Shown here: piece after piece, positions 52,399 to 61,111 of the stretch
Numbering within the stretch: position 1 is the first letter of the stretch
Layout: each line of letters starts with the position of its first letter
DNA from: Falsiroseomonas oleicola
GTDB taxonomy: Bacteria; Pseudomonadota; Alphaproteobacteria; Acetobacterales; Acetobacteraceae
Direction of reading: 5' to 3'
Assembly (NCBI RefSeq): GCF_019029495.1
Contig: NZ_JAERQM010000001.1
Span: 868,001 to 932,000, forward strand
Length of the DNA: 64,000 nt
The notes under the pieces: model-generated
Seen by the model: only the letters and a program-made list of their open reading frames with translations
Told to the model about the DNA's origin: nothing
Databases searched by the model: none
Program-made: the position numbers and the translations under genes

Positions 52399-53592
52399 AT
52401 GCTGCCCCTGCAAGCCGTGCCCCCCGCCGCCGCCATCCTGCCTTTCCCGCGGCACCCGTCGGCGGCGCGGCTGATGCTGTCCCCGCCCGACCTGGCGGGA
52501 GGGGAGCTGGACTCGCTGCGCATGGCCCTGGACTCCGGCTGGCTGGCACCCGCCGGCCCCACCCCTGCCGCCTTCGAGGCCGAACTCGCCGCCCGCACCG
52601 GTTTCGCCGCCACCCTCGCCACCACCTCCGGCACCGCCGCCCTGCATCTCGCCTACCGGCTGCTCGGCGTGACGCGGGGGGATGAGGTCTGGGCGCCCAG
52701 CCTGACCTTCATCGCCACCGTGGCGCCGGCGGTGCAGATGGGCGCGGTACCGCGCTTCCTGGACGTCACACCGCAGGGCTTCACGCTGGACCCCGGAATG
52801 CTGCGGGACGAACTGGTGCGCGCGGCGCGGCGCGGCCGGCTGCCGCGGGTGGTGGTGCCGGTGGACCTCTATGGCCAGTGCAGCGATCTCGATACCATCG
52901 TCGCCATCTGCGACCGCTGGGGCGTGCCGGTGCTGAGCGACAGCGCGGCGGCCATGGGCGCGGTGCATCGTGGCGGGCGCCATGCCGGGCGCGGCGCCCG
53001 TCTCGCCGCCTTCTCCTTCAACGGCAACAAGATCGTCACCACGGGCGGCGGCGGTGCCCTGGCCAGTGACGACCCGGCGCTGATCGACCGCGCCCGCCAC
53101 CTGGCCGGACAGGCGAAGGAGCCCTGGCCGCATTACGAGCATGAGACCACGGGCTATGCCTATGGCCTGTCCTCCCTGCTCGCCGCCGTCGGCCTCGCCC
53201 AGCTTCCGGCGCTGGAGGCACGGGTGCAGCGCCGCCGTGCCGTCTTCGCCCGTTATGCCGCGGCCCTGGGCGACCTGCCGGGTCTGTCCTTCATCCCCGA
53301 GCCCGGCTGGGGCCGCGCCAATCGCTGGCTGTCCGTGGCGCGCTTCGATCCCCAGGCCTTCGGCGCGGACCGGGAGGCGGTTCGCCGCGCGCTGGATGCC
53401 GCCGGGGTGGAAAGCCGGCCCGCCTGGAAGCCGCTGCATCTGCAACCGGCCTTCCGGGACGCGCCGCGTTCAAGTGGCGCCATGGCCGCCGGCCTGTTCG
53501 AACAGGGGCTTTGCCTGCCCTCCGGCAGCGGCATGACGGAGGCCGAGCAGGCCCGCGTGATCGAGGCCATCGCGTCCTGTGCGCGACGCTGA
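52399..53592 (+). CDS. DegT/DnrJ/EryC1/StrS family sugar aminotransferase
   Basis: The 397-residue PLP enzyme aminates nucleotide keto-sugars. It shows DSGWLAPAGPTPAAFEAELA, LATTSGTAALHLAYRLLG, a Thr/Asp PLP pocket (VPVDLYGQCSDLD) and the PLP lysine at residue 211 in SFNGNKIVTTGGGG. The family makes 4-amino or 3-amino sugars such as bacillosamine precursors (PglE type). No cognate dehydratase gene is present nearby. It lies 105 bp after the sugar transferase gene and 4 bp before a glycosyltransferase. Confidence 0.9.
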   Translation: MLPLQAVPPAAAILPFPRHPSAARLMLSPPDLAGGELDSLRMALDSGWLAPAGPTPAAFEAELAARTGFAATLATTSGTAALHLAYRLLGVTRGDEVWAPSLTFIATVAPAVQMGAVPRFLDVTPQGFTLDPGMLRDELVRAARRGRLPRVVVPVDLYGQCSDLDTIVAICDRWGVPVLSDSAAAMGAVHRGGRHAGRGARLAAFSFNGNKIVTTGGGGALASDDPALIDRARHLAGQAKEPWPHYEHETTGYAYGLSSLLAAVGLAQLPALEARVQRRRAVFARYAAALGDLPGLSFIPEPGWGRANRWLSVARFDPQAFGADREAVRRALDAAGVESRPAWKPLHLQPAFRDAPRSSGAMAAGLFEQGLCLPSGSGMTEAEQARVIEAIASCARR

Positions 53593-53596
53593 CACG

Positions 53597-54913
53597 ATGG
53601 TGGCCGTGCCGGAGGCCGGGGCGGCACCGCTGCGCATCCTGTATCTGCACCAGCATTTCTCCACCCCCTCCGGCAGCACCGCGACGCGCGCCTTCCACCA
53701 TGCCGGCGCGCTGGCCGCCGCCGGGCACCGGGTGACACTGGCCTGCGGCCGCTATGATGGCGCTGTGACGGGGCTGTCCGGCGCCCTCCATCACGGCCGC
53801 CGCCAGGGCCAGGTGGCGGGGTTCGAGGTGGTGGAATTCGACATCCGCTGCGGCAATGCGCAGGGTCTGGTGGCACGGTCCCTCGCCTTCCTGCGCTTCG
53901 CCCTGGCCGCCAGCCGGCTGGCGCTGCGCCCGGCGCCCGGGGATCCCGCGGGCCGGCGCTGGGACCTCATCATCGCCTCCTCCACCCCGCCGACCGTGGC
54001 GATCCCGGCCCTGCTGGCGCGGCGGCTGCGCGGCACGCCCTTCATCTTCGAGGTCCGCGACCCCTGGCCGGAACTGCCCGCGGCGCTTTCCCGGCAAGGG
54101 ACTGCCGTGCCGAAGCCGGTGCTGGCCGCGATCGGCCGCCTCGCCGATGCGGCCTGCCGGCAGGCGGCCTCCGTCGTGGCGCTGACCGAGGGCATCGCCC
54201 GGCTGGCGCTCGCCCGGGGCGCCGATCCGGACCGGGTCCGGGTGCTGCCGCAAGGCGCCGACCTGGTGCTGTTCCATCCCGGCATCGCCCCCTGGCGCCC
54301 GCCGGAGGTCCCGACGCAGGAAGTGCTGGCGGTCTATGCCGGGGCGCATGGCCCGGCCAATGGCCTGCACCAGTTGCTCGACGCCGCCGCCCGGCTGCGA
54401 CATACCGGCCTGCGCATCGTGCTGGTCGGCGAGGGGGCGGAAAAGCCGGCGCTGATGGCCCGCGCGGCGGCGGAGGATTTGCCCGTCACCTTCCTCGACC
54501 CGATGCCCAAGGCACATCTGGCGCGGCTGCTGGCTGCCGCCGAGGTCGGCCTGCTCTGCCTGGCGCCGGTGCCGGAATTCGCCGAATGGACGGCGCCGAA
54601 CAAGCTGGCGGAGGGGCTCGCCTCCGGCCTGCCGATGGTCACCAATGTGCCCGGCCGTGCCGCCCGGCTGCTGGCGGCCGGTGGCTGCGGGCTGGCCGTG
54701 CCGCCCGGCGATGCCGATGCGCTGGCCGCCGCGCTGCTCGCCCTGGCCACCGACCCGCCGCGCCGCCGCGCCATGGCCCGCGCGGCGCGGCTGGTGGCGG
54801 AGCGCCAGCTCGACACCAGGCGCATCGCCGCCCGGCTGGTGGCGGTGGTGGAGGCGGTGGCCGGCCGCGCGCCCCGCCGCGCCGCGCCGCGCCGCGACCA
54901 GACCGCCGCGTGA
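53597..54913 (+). CDS. Glycosyltransferase family 4 protein (WbuB-like)
   Basis: The 438-residue GT-B enzyme starts LRILYLHQHFSTPSGSTATR and carries IIASSTPPTVAIPALLARRL and FEVRDPWPELPAAL, the signatures of WbuB-like transferases that add N-acetyl-fucosamine-type sugars. The C-terminal donor site has PNKLAEGLASGLPMVTN. ATG at 53597 was chosen; a GTG at 53579 would overlap the aminotransferase. It overlaps the next glycosyltransferase by 4 bp. Confidence 0.87.
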   Translation: MVAVPEAGAAPLRILYLHQHFSTPSGSTATRAFHHAGALAAAGHRVTLACGRYDGAVTGLSGALHHGRRQGQVAGFEVVEFDIRCGNAQGLVARSLAFLRFALAASRLALRPAPGDPAGRRWDLIIASSTPPTVAIPALLARRLRGTPFIFEVRDPWPELPAALSRQGTAVPKPVLAAIGRLADAACRQAASVVALTEGIARLALARGADPDRVRVLPQGADLVLFHPGIAPWRPPEVPTQEVLAVYAGAHGPANGLHQLLDAAARLRHTGLRIVLVGEGAEKPALMARAAAEDLPVTFLDPMPKAHLARLLAAAEVGLLCLAPVPEFAEWTAPNKLAEGLASGLPMVTNVPGRAARLLAAGGCGLAVPPGDADALAAALLALATDPPRRRAMARAARLVAERQLDTRRIAARLVAVVEAVAGRAPRRAAPRRDQTAA

Positions 54914-56079
54914 CGCCGCTGGTTCTGATGCTCTCCGCCGCGCATCCGGCGGAGGATGTGCGCATCGTGGCGAAGGAGGGTGCGGCGCTGGTCGGCGCCG
55001 GGCACCGGCTGCGCCACCTGGCGCCGGCCCACCCCGGGCCGCCACCGCCGCCCAGCCTGCACGGCGTGGCGCTGGAGACCTTCCCCGCCCGGCCGGGCTG
55101 GGCCGGGCGGCTGCGCGGCATATGGGACCTGGCCCGCCGCGCCGAGGCGGCCCGGCCGGCCGTGATCCATGCGCATGAGCCGGATAGCTGGATCGCCGCG
55201 CTGCTCGCCGCGCGGCGCTGCGGGGCGCGGGTGGTGCTGGATGTGCACGAACACTACCCCTCCCGCCTCGATCCGCATCTGCCCGCGCTGCTGCGGCCGC
55301 TGGCGCGGGTGGCGCTGCGCCGCTTCTGCCGGCTGGTGGCGGCGCAGGCGGATGCGGTGGTGGTGGCGAAGGACGGGCTGGCATCGGATTTCGGCGGCGA
55401 GGCGCTCTGCACCCCGGTGCGCAACTACGCCACGCCGGTGCCGCTGACCCCGCGCCGGCATGGCGCCGGCCCGCCGGTCCTGCTGCATCTGGGCGCGCTG
55501 ACCCGCAGCCGCGGTGCCCTGCTGATGCCGGAGCTGCTGGCGGCGCTGCCGGGGGCGCGGCTGCGCCTGATCGGCCGCTTCACCGATGCCAGCGAGGCCG
55601 CCTTCCACGCTCGCGCCAGCGCGCTGGGCGTCGCCGACCGGATCGAGGCGCTGGGCTGGATGCCGCGGGAGGCGGCGCTGGAGGCGGCGGCCGGCTGCGA
55701 TATCGGCCTGGTGCTGTTCCAGCCCGGGGTGGAAAACCATCGCCTGGCGCTGCCGCACAAGCTGTTCGACTGCATGCTGGCCGGCCTGCCGGTGATCGTG
55801 CCCGACTTCGCCGAGGAAGTGGCGGCGGTGGTGCGGGAGGCCGGCTGCGGCCTGGTGGTGGATGTCAGCGACGCCAACAGCCTCGCCGCGGCCGTGCGGC
55901 GATTGGCGGACCCTTCGCTGCGGGCTGATATGGGCCTGCGCGGCCGGCATGCCGCGCTGCGCCGCTTCTGCTGGGCGGCGGAGGCGGCCCGGCTGGTGCG
56001 GCTGTACCGGCGCCTGCTGGCGCAGCCGGCGCAAGGTGGGATCGGCACGCCGCTCGCCGAGATACGCGTGCCCGGCTGA
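54910..56079 (+). CDS. Glycosyltransferase family 4 protein
   Basis: The 389-residue GT-B enzyme begins LVLMLSAAHPAEDVRIVAKE, with VIHAHEPDSWIAALLAARRC and VVLDVHEHYPSRL in the acceptor domain and FQPGVENHRLALPHKLFDCM plus AGLPVIVPDF in the donor domain. Sugar specificity is unknown. The start is GTG overlapping the upstream stop. It is the last gene of the exopolysaccharide locus and is convergent with copZ 4 bp away. Confidence 0.87.
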   Translation: MTPLVLMLSAAHPAEDVRIVAKEGAALVGAGHRLRHLAPAHPGPPPPPSLHGVALETFPARPGWAGRLRGIWDLARRAEAARPAVIHAHEPDSWIAALLAARRCGARVVLDVHEHYPSRLDPHLPALLRPLARVALRRFCRLVAAQADAVVVAKDGLASDFGGEALCTPVRNYATPVPLTPRRHGAGPPVLLHLGALTRSRGALLMPELLAALPGARLRLIGRFTDASEAAFHARASALGVADRIEALGWMPREAALEAAAGCDIGLVLFQPGVENHRLALPHKLFDCMLAGLPVIVPDFAEEVAAVVREAGCGLVVDVSDANSLAAAVRRLADPSLRADMGLRGRHAALRRFCWAAEAARLVRLYRRLLAQPAQGGIGTPLAEIRVPG

Positions 56080-56083
56080 ACGG

Positions 56084-56281
56084 CTACGCCGCCACCGAAT
56101 AGCCCTCCGCCGTCACCAGCGCGGCGATTTCGTCACGGCTCAGCCGGCTGTCGGCCCGCACCCGGCCAGCCTCCAGGTCCACCTCGACCTTGGCCGCCGG
56201 GTCCCGCTTCTGGATGGCGAGCGTCACCGCCCGCACGCAATGGCCGCAGGTCATGCCGGCCACCTGCAATTCCTCGGTCAT
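56084..56281 (-). CDS. copZ: Copper chaperone (heavy-metal-associated domain)
   Basis: The 65-residue protein is a single HMA domain with the copper-binding motif GMTCGHC near residues 9-15 and a ferredoxin-like fold. It should carry Cu(I) to CopA. ATG at 56281 overlaps the cueR stop by 4 bp, placing it last in a copA-cueR-copZ leftward operon. Confidence 0.9.
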   Translation of the reverse strand: MTEELQVAGMTCGHCVRAVTLAIQKRDPAAKVEVDLEAGRVRADSRLSRDEIAALVTAEGYSVAA

Positions 56282-56670
56282 TCGCGCACCCCTTCCAGCT
56301 CCGCGAGAATCGGGCAATCCGGCCGATCGTCGCCCTGGCAATGCTGCGCCAGATGCCGAAGGCTGTCAGCCACCGCCTGGAGCGAGGCCGCCTTGCTTTC
56401 CAGCGCCGCCACATGGTCCAGCGCCATCTGCTTCACATCGGCGCTGGCCCGGCTGCGGTCGCGCCACAGCGCCAGCAGCCTGCGGATATCCTCCAGCGGG
56501 AAGGCCAGGTCCCGCGCATGGCGGATGAAGCGCAGCACGGCCACATCCTGCGGGCCGTAGCTGCGATAGCCATTCGGCCGGCGCATCGCCTCGATCAGCC
56601 CGATCGCCTCGTAATGGCGGATCATCTTGGCGGAGACGCCGGAGGCGGCGGAGGCCTCGCCGATATTCAT
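56278..56670 (-). CDS. cueR: Cu(I)-responsive MerR-family regulator
   Basis: The 130-residue MerR protein has the HTH start NIGEASAASGVSAKMIRHYE, the wing GLIEAMRRPNGYRSYG, a long dimerisation helix and the CueR metal loop with two cysteines seven residues apart (CQGDDRPDCP). It activates copper efflux genes by distorting a 19-bp spacer promoter. Its target site lies before copA. Its start lies 9 bp upstream of the copA stop codon (they overlap at 56679 region only marginally, if at all). Confidence 0.92.
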   Translation of the reverse strand: MNIGEASAASGVSAKMIRHYEAIGLIEAMRRPNGYRSYGPQDVAVLRFIRHARDLAFPLEDIRRLLALWRDRSRASADVKQMALDHVAALESKAASLQAVADSLRHLAQHCQGDDRPDCPILAELEGVRE

Positions 56671-56678
56671 GCCACCGC

Positions 56679-59117
56679 TCACGCGCGCCGCCCCGTCGCG
56701 CGGGGATGCCAGCGGGACAGCAGAAGGGCATTCCCCAGCACCGAGACCGAGGACAGCGCCATCGCCGCTCCGGCGAAAGCTGGCGACAGCAGTCCGGCTG
56801 CCGCCAGCGGGATGCCGAGCAGGTTGTACGCGAAGGCCCATGCCAGATTCTCCTGCAGCTTGCGATAGGTTCGTCGGGTGATGTCGAGCGCCGCCGGCAC
56901 CAGCGCCGGGTCGCCGCGCATCAGGGTGATTCCGGAGGCGGCCATGGCCACGTCGGTGCCGGTGCCCATGGCGATGCCGAGATCGGCCGAGGCCAGCGCC
57001 GGGGCGTCGTTCACGCCATCGCCCACCATGGCCACGCGCGCGCCTTCCGCCTGCCAGCGGGCGATCGCCTCCAGCTTGTGCTCGGGCAGCACCTCCGCCT
57101 CCACCCGGGCGATACCGAGCGCGCGGGCGGCGGCGCCGGCGGCGGCGGGGCCGTCACCGGACAGCATGGCGACCTCCACCTTCATGTCGCGCAAGGCGGC
57201 GATGGCGCCGGCGGCACCGGGCTTCAGCGCATCCTCGAAGGCCAGCAGCGCCAGCACGCGGCCGGAGCCGACCAGCCAGGCGAGACTGCGACCGGCGGCA
57301 GCTTCCTGCGTGGCCAGCTCCGCCAGTGCGCCTTCGGGCAGGCCGGATTCGGCCAGCAGGCGCGGGCTGCCCAGGGTCAGGCGGGCGGCATCGACCACAC
57401 CCTCCACGCCCCGCCCAGGCAGCGCCCGGAAGTTCGTGACGAGGGGCGGCAACGCGCCGGGCGCGGCTTCCGCGAAGGCGGCCAGCACGGCGGCGGCCAG
57501 CGGGTGTTCGCTGCCGGTTTGCAGGCTGGCGGCCCAGGCCAGCGCATCCTGCGCCGCCACGCCCGAAGCCGGATGCAGCGCGGCCAGGCGCGGCCGCCCC
57601 TCGGTCAGGGTTCCCGTCTTGTCGAAGGCCACGAGCGTGATTCCCTGGCCGCGCTCGATCGCCTCCGCATCGCGCACCAGAATGCCGGCGCGGGCCGCCG
57701 CCCCGGTGCCGGCCATGATGGCGGCGGGGGTGGCGAGGCCGAGCGCGCAGGGGCAGGCGATGACCAGCACCGCCACGGCATGCAGCAGCGCCGCCTCGAC
57801 CCCCGCATCGGCCCAGAGCCAGTAGGCCAGGGTGCCGGCGGCGATCAGCAGCACGATGGGCACGAAGATCGCGGCGACCCGGTCCACCAGTTTCTGGACC
57901 GGCGCCCGGCTGGCCTGGGCGGCCGAGACCAGCGCGGCAACGCGCGCCAAAGTGGTATCAGCGCCCACCGCCGTGGTGCGCAGCACCAGCCGCCCGTCCA
58001 GCACCACCGTGCCGGTGGCCAGCCGGTCGCCCGGGGATTTCTCGACCGCGCGGCTTTCGCCGGTCAGGGCGCTTTCATCGACGCCGGCCTCGCCCTGTTC
58101 CACCAGGCCGTCCACCGGCACGCTCTCGCCGGGGCGCAGCACCACCGCATCGCCCACCACCAGCGAGGCCGCCGGAACCTCGCGCTCGGTGCCATCCGGC
58201 GCCAGAAGCCTGGCGCTGCGCGGGCGCAAATCCAGCAGCGCGCGCAGCGCCGCCCCGGTGCCGCGCCGGGCGCGGGCTTCCAGATGCTTGCCGAGCATGA
58301 CGAACAGGATGACGACGACCGCCGCCTCGAAGTACAGCGCATGGCTGTGCCCGCCGCCATGTTGCAGCAGCAGCACCAGCGACAGGCCGAAGGCGGCGGA
58401 GGTGCCGATCGCGACCAGCAGGTCCATATTGCCGGTGCCGGCGCGGACCGCGGCCCAGGCGGCGCGGTAGAAGCGCGCGCCGAACCAGAACTGCATGGGC
58501 AGGGCCAGGCCGAGCTGCACCCAGCCATTCGGCATCCAGTCCTGGCCCAGGGGCATGCCCAGCATGCCCATCAGGAAGGGCGCGGCCAGCAGTCCCGCAA
58601 TAACCAGGTCACGACGCTGCGCCCGCAGCTTCGCTTCCGCCGCCAGGGCCTCCGCCGCGCCATCCTCGGCGCTGGCGGCCAGCCGGTAGCCGGCCTCGGC
58701 CAGCGCGGCGGCGAGCACCGCATCCTCCACCGGCAGCAGCAGCCGCAGCGTCGCCTGTTCCGAGGCGAGGTTCACCGAGGCTTCCGCCACCCCCGGCACG
58801 GCCCGCAGCGCACGTTCCACACGCCCGGCGCAGCTTGCGCAGGTCATCCCCTCCACGCCGATCTGCCGCACCGTCTCCGGCACCGCATAGCCGGCCTCCC
58901 GCACCGCCGCCGCCAGGGCCGCCACCGGGGCGGTGCCACGGATGCTCACCTGTTCGGAGGCGAGGTTCACCCGCGCCTCGACGATGCCGGGCACGGCGAG
59001 CAGGGCGCGTTCGACCCGGCCGGCACAGCTCGCGCAGGTCATGCCCTCGATGGGTAAGGACAGGCGGGGGAGGCTGGGAAGCGGGGCCTCGGGCATCGAG
59101 ATGTGATTCTGTTCCAT
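56679..59117 (-). CDS. copA: Cu(I)-translocating P1B-type ATPase
   Basis: The 812-residue pump exports Cu(I) from the cytoplasm. It has two N-terminal HMA domains (GMTCASC near residues 25 and 90), the membrane CPC motif (ACPCALGLATP, near 452), the phosphorylation motif DKTGTLTEG (near 497), and GDGVNDAPAL in the hinge. ATG at 59117 is preceded by AGGAG-like sequence. A CueR box lies just upstream, and cueR and copZ follow on the same strand. Confidence 0.95.
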   Translation of the reverse strand: MEQNHISMPEAPLPSLPRLSLPIEGMTCASCAGRVERALLAVPGIVEARVNLASEQVSIRGTAPVAALAAAVREAGYAVPETVRQIGVEGMTCASCAGRVERALRAVPGVAEASVNLASEQATLRLLLPVEDAVLAAALAEAGYRLAASAEDGAAEALAAEAKLRAQRRDLVIAGLLAAPFLMGMLGMPLGQDWMPNGWVQLGLALPMQFWFGARFYRAAWAAVRAGTGNMDLLVAIGTSAAFGLSLVLLLQHGGGHSHALYFEAAVVVILFVMLGKHLEARARRGTGAALRALLDLRPRSARLLAPDGTEREVPAASLVVGDAVVLRPGESVPVDGLVEQGEAGVDESALTGESRAVEKSPGDRLATGTVVLDGRLVLRTTAVGADTTLARVAALVSAAQASRAPVQKLVDRVAAIFVPIVLLIAAGTLAYWLWADAGVEAALLHAVAVLVIACPCALGLATPAAIMAGTGAAARAGILVRDAEAIERGQGITLVAFDKTGTLTEGRPRLAALHPASGVAAQDALAWAASLQTGSEHPLAAAVLAAFAEAAPGALPPLVTNFRALPGRGVEGVVDAARLTLGSPRLLAESGLPEGALAELATQEAAAGRSLAWLVGSGRVLALLAFEDALKPGAAGAIAALRDMKVEVAMLSGDGPAAAGAAARALGIARVEAEVLPEHKLEAIARWQAEGARVAMVGDGVNDAPALASADLGIAMGTGTDVAMAASGITLMRGDPALVPAALDITRRTYRKLQENLAWAFAYNLLGIPLAAAGLLSPAFAGAAMALSSVSVLGNALLLSRWHPRATGRRA

Positions 59118-59131
59118 GGGTCAGGAGATGG

Positions 59132-59153
59132 GTCTTCCCAATATGGGAAGGTC
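59132..59153 (-). promoter_or_regulatory. CueR operator/promoter of copA
   Basis: Read leftward this is GACCTTCCCATATTGGGAAGAC, a near-perfect match to the CueR/MerR dyad (ACCTTCC-N7-GGAAGGT type). TTGACC at its left forms a -35 element, and a 19-bp spacer places a weak -10 at CATCTC. It lies 14 bp before the copA start. Confidence 0.8.
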
Positions 59154-59261
59154 AAGGGGCGATTTGATATCCTCGGGCAGGGTGCGTCGCCCGGCGGGCC
59201 GCCGCATTGATCCAGCGCAGGTTTTGCGCCGCAGCTTGACGGCCGTGCTTCCGCGCCCGAC

Positions 59262-60317
59262 ATGCTGGCCGCCATGCGCCGCACCCTGCCGACCCTGATT
59301 CTTCTGTCCTGCCTGCTGCCGGGGGCGCTGCCGGGCGGCGCCATCCCTCCGGCCCTGGCGCAGGCCGCGCCGCAGGCCGAGCCGGTGCGGATCATCAACC
59401 GAACCGGCCAGCCGGCCACCGCGCTGCATGCCGTGCGCAGCGGCCGGGCGGATTGGGGCGGCAACCTGCTCAATCGCGGCCCGCTGCCGAACAATGCCGG
59501 CTTCCCGATGCGCCCGAATGCCGAGGCCGGCTGCCGCTTCGATGTGCGCCTGGTGCTGGCCGATGGGCGCGAGAGCATCGCCCGGAACCAGGACATCTGC
59601 GCCACGCCGCGGGTGGAACTGTACTCGGCCAGCGCGGCCATGCCTGCGCCGGCCGCAACCCCCAATGTGGCGCAGGCACGGCCGAATGCGCAGGCGCGGC
59701 GGGTGTCCACCGGCACCGGCTTCGTGGTGGCGCCGGACCGGGTGCTGACCAACCAGCATGTGGTCGATGGCTGCGACCGCATCCTGGCCCGCACCGCCGA
59801 TGGCCGCTGGCTGGCCGCCGTGCCGCCGGCCCAGGTGGACCGGGCGCTGGACCTGTCGATCCTCAACATCCCAGGCAATCCCGGCCCGGCGCTGGAATTC
59901 CGCGCCGGGCCGGCGGTGCGCCGGGGGGAGAGCGTGGTGGCCTATGGCTTTCCGCTGACCGGCCTGCTCTCCGCCGATCCGAAGCTGACGCGGGGCGAGA
60001 TCAACGCCCTGGCCGGGCTGCGCAACGACCCGAACAACTACCAGATCAGCGCGGAGGTCCAGCCGGGCAATTCCGGCGGCCCGCTGCTGGACATGCAGGG
60101 CCATGTGGTGGGCGTGGTGGTGGCCAAGCTGGACAGCCGCCGGGTGCAGAACGTCGACAACGTGAATTTCGCGGTGAAGGGAGAGGCCGCCCAGGCCTTC
60201 CTGCGCCGCGCCGGCCTGCCCTTCCGCACCGCGCAGAGCAGCGGCACGGATCGCAGCGCGGCCGATGTGGGCGACATCGCCCACCGTTCGACCGTGCTGC
60301 TGCGGTGTGAGCGGTAG
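59262..60317 (+). CDS. Trypsin-like (S1C/HtrA-type) serine protease
   Basis: The 351-residue precursor has a signal peptide (TLPTLILLSCLLPGALPGG) and a trypsin-like domain with the full triad: His166 in TNQHVV, Asp197 in ALDLSIL and Ser271 in PGNSGGPLL. Upstream is a separate region beginning VRIINRTGQPATALHAVRSG, resembling a small beta domain found in such exported proteases. No PDZ domain is visible. An in-frame ATG at 59274 is another start. A beta-barrel protein gene follows by 20 bp. Confidence 0.87.
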   Translation: MLAAMRRTLPTLILLSCLLPGALPGGAIPPALAQAAPQAEPVRIINRTGQPATALHAVRSGRADWGGNLLNRGPLPNNAGFPMRPNAEAGCRFDVRLVLADGRESIARNQDICATPRVELYSASAAMPAPAATPNVAQARPNAQARRVSTGTGFVVAPDRVLTNQHVVDGCDRILARTADGRWLAAVPPAQVDRALDLSILNIPGNPGPALEFRAGPAVRRGESVVAYGFPLTGLLSADPKLTRGEINALAGLRNDPNNYQISAEVQPGNSGGPLLDMQGHVVGVVVAKLDSRRVQNVDNVNFAVKGEAAQAFLRRAGLPFRTAQSSGTDRSAADVGDIAHRSTVLLRCER

Positions 60318-60337
60318 TCAGGCCCAGGAAGACCCCG

Positions 60338-61111
60338 ATGCCCATGAAGCCGCGCCACGCCCTCCTCCTGGCCCTGCTGGCCACCACCCTGCCCGCTGCG
60401 GCGCAGGCGGAGGATGACGCCGAACCTGCCGCCGGCGCGCCCTTCTCGGTCGGCGATGCCTATACCTCCGATGCCGGGCAGTTCCAGTTGCAGGGCACCT
60501 TCGGCTACGAGCGCGCCCGCGGTGGGCGAGAGGGTTTCACCCCCGGGGCAACGCTGAAATACGGCCTGAACGACCGGATGGAGCTGAGCCTGGATGGCGC
60601 CTATGGCCTGGGCAATGATTCCGGCGTGAACCTGGGCAGCATCGGCCCGGCGCTGACCTGGCGGCTGGCGGACCAGGAGGGCTGGCGCCCGACTCTGTCG
60701 CTGAGCCTGGGCGCGGCCATGCCCTTCGGTCCCGGCCGGGGCGGCTGGGGCACCGAGCTCGGCGCGGCGACGAGCTGGGTGACCGGCAGCGGCACCGGGC
60801 ATTGGGGCCTGCACCTGAATGCCGGCTTCCTCGCCACCATCAACCCGCTGCCCGGGGAGCGGCCCAATGGCTACCTGTTCGGCGGCGCGATCAGCCATGT
60901 GCTGAATCCGCAGACCGTGCTGGTCGCCGCCTACGCCCAGCAGACCCAGGATGAGGGGGAGCGTGACCTGCGGCTGGTGGAGGCCGGCGTCATCCGCAAC
61001 CTGACCGAGACGCTCAGCCTGGGCCTGGCCGCCGGCGCCGGGGTGAACCGCGATTCGCCCCGGCTGCGGCTGACCGCCGCCCTGACCTACAGTTTCGGCA
61101 CCGGGCAGTAA
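60338..61111 (+). CDS. Putative outer-membrane beta-barrel protein
   Basis: The 257-residue precursor has a signal peptide (RHALLLALLATTLPAAAQAE). The mature part is a series of alternating amphipathic strands (FQLQGTFGYERARGG, MELSLDGAYGLG, LTAALTYSFG at the C-terminus), ending with an aromatic/aliphatic strand as in barrel proteins. It resembles the phenol-degradation MetA-like barrel group, but the family is not certain. It sits 20 bp after the protease gene and is probably co-transcribed. Confidence 0.65.
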   Translation: MPMKPRHALLLALLATTLPAAAQAEDDAEPAAGAPFSVGDAYTSDAGQFQLQGTFGYERARGGREGFTPGATLKYGLNDRMELSLDGAYGLGNDSGVNLGSIGPALTWRLADQEGWRPTLSLSLGAAMPFGPGRGGWGTELGAATSWVTGSGTGHWGLHLNAGFLATINPLPGERPNGYLFGGAISHVLNPQTVLVAAYAQQTQDEGERDLRLVEAGVIRNLTETLSLGLAAGAGVNRDSPRLRLTAALTYSFGTGQ

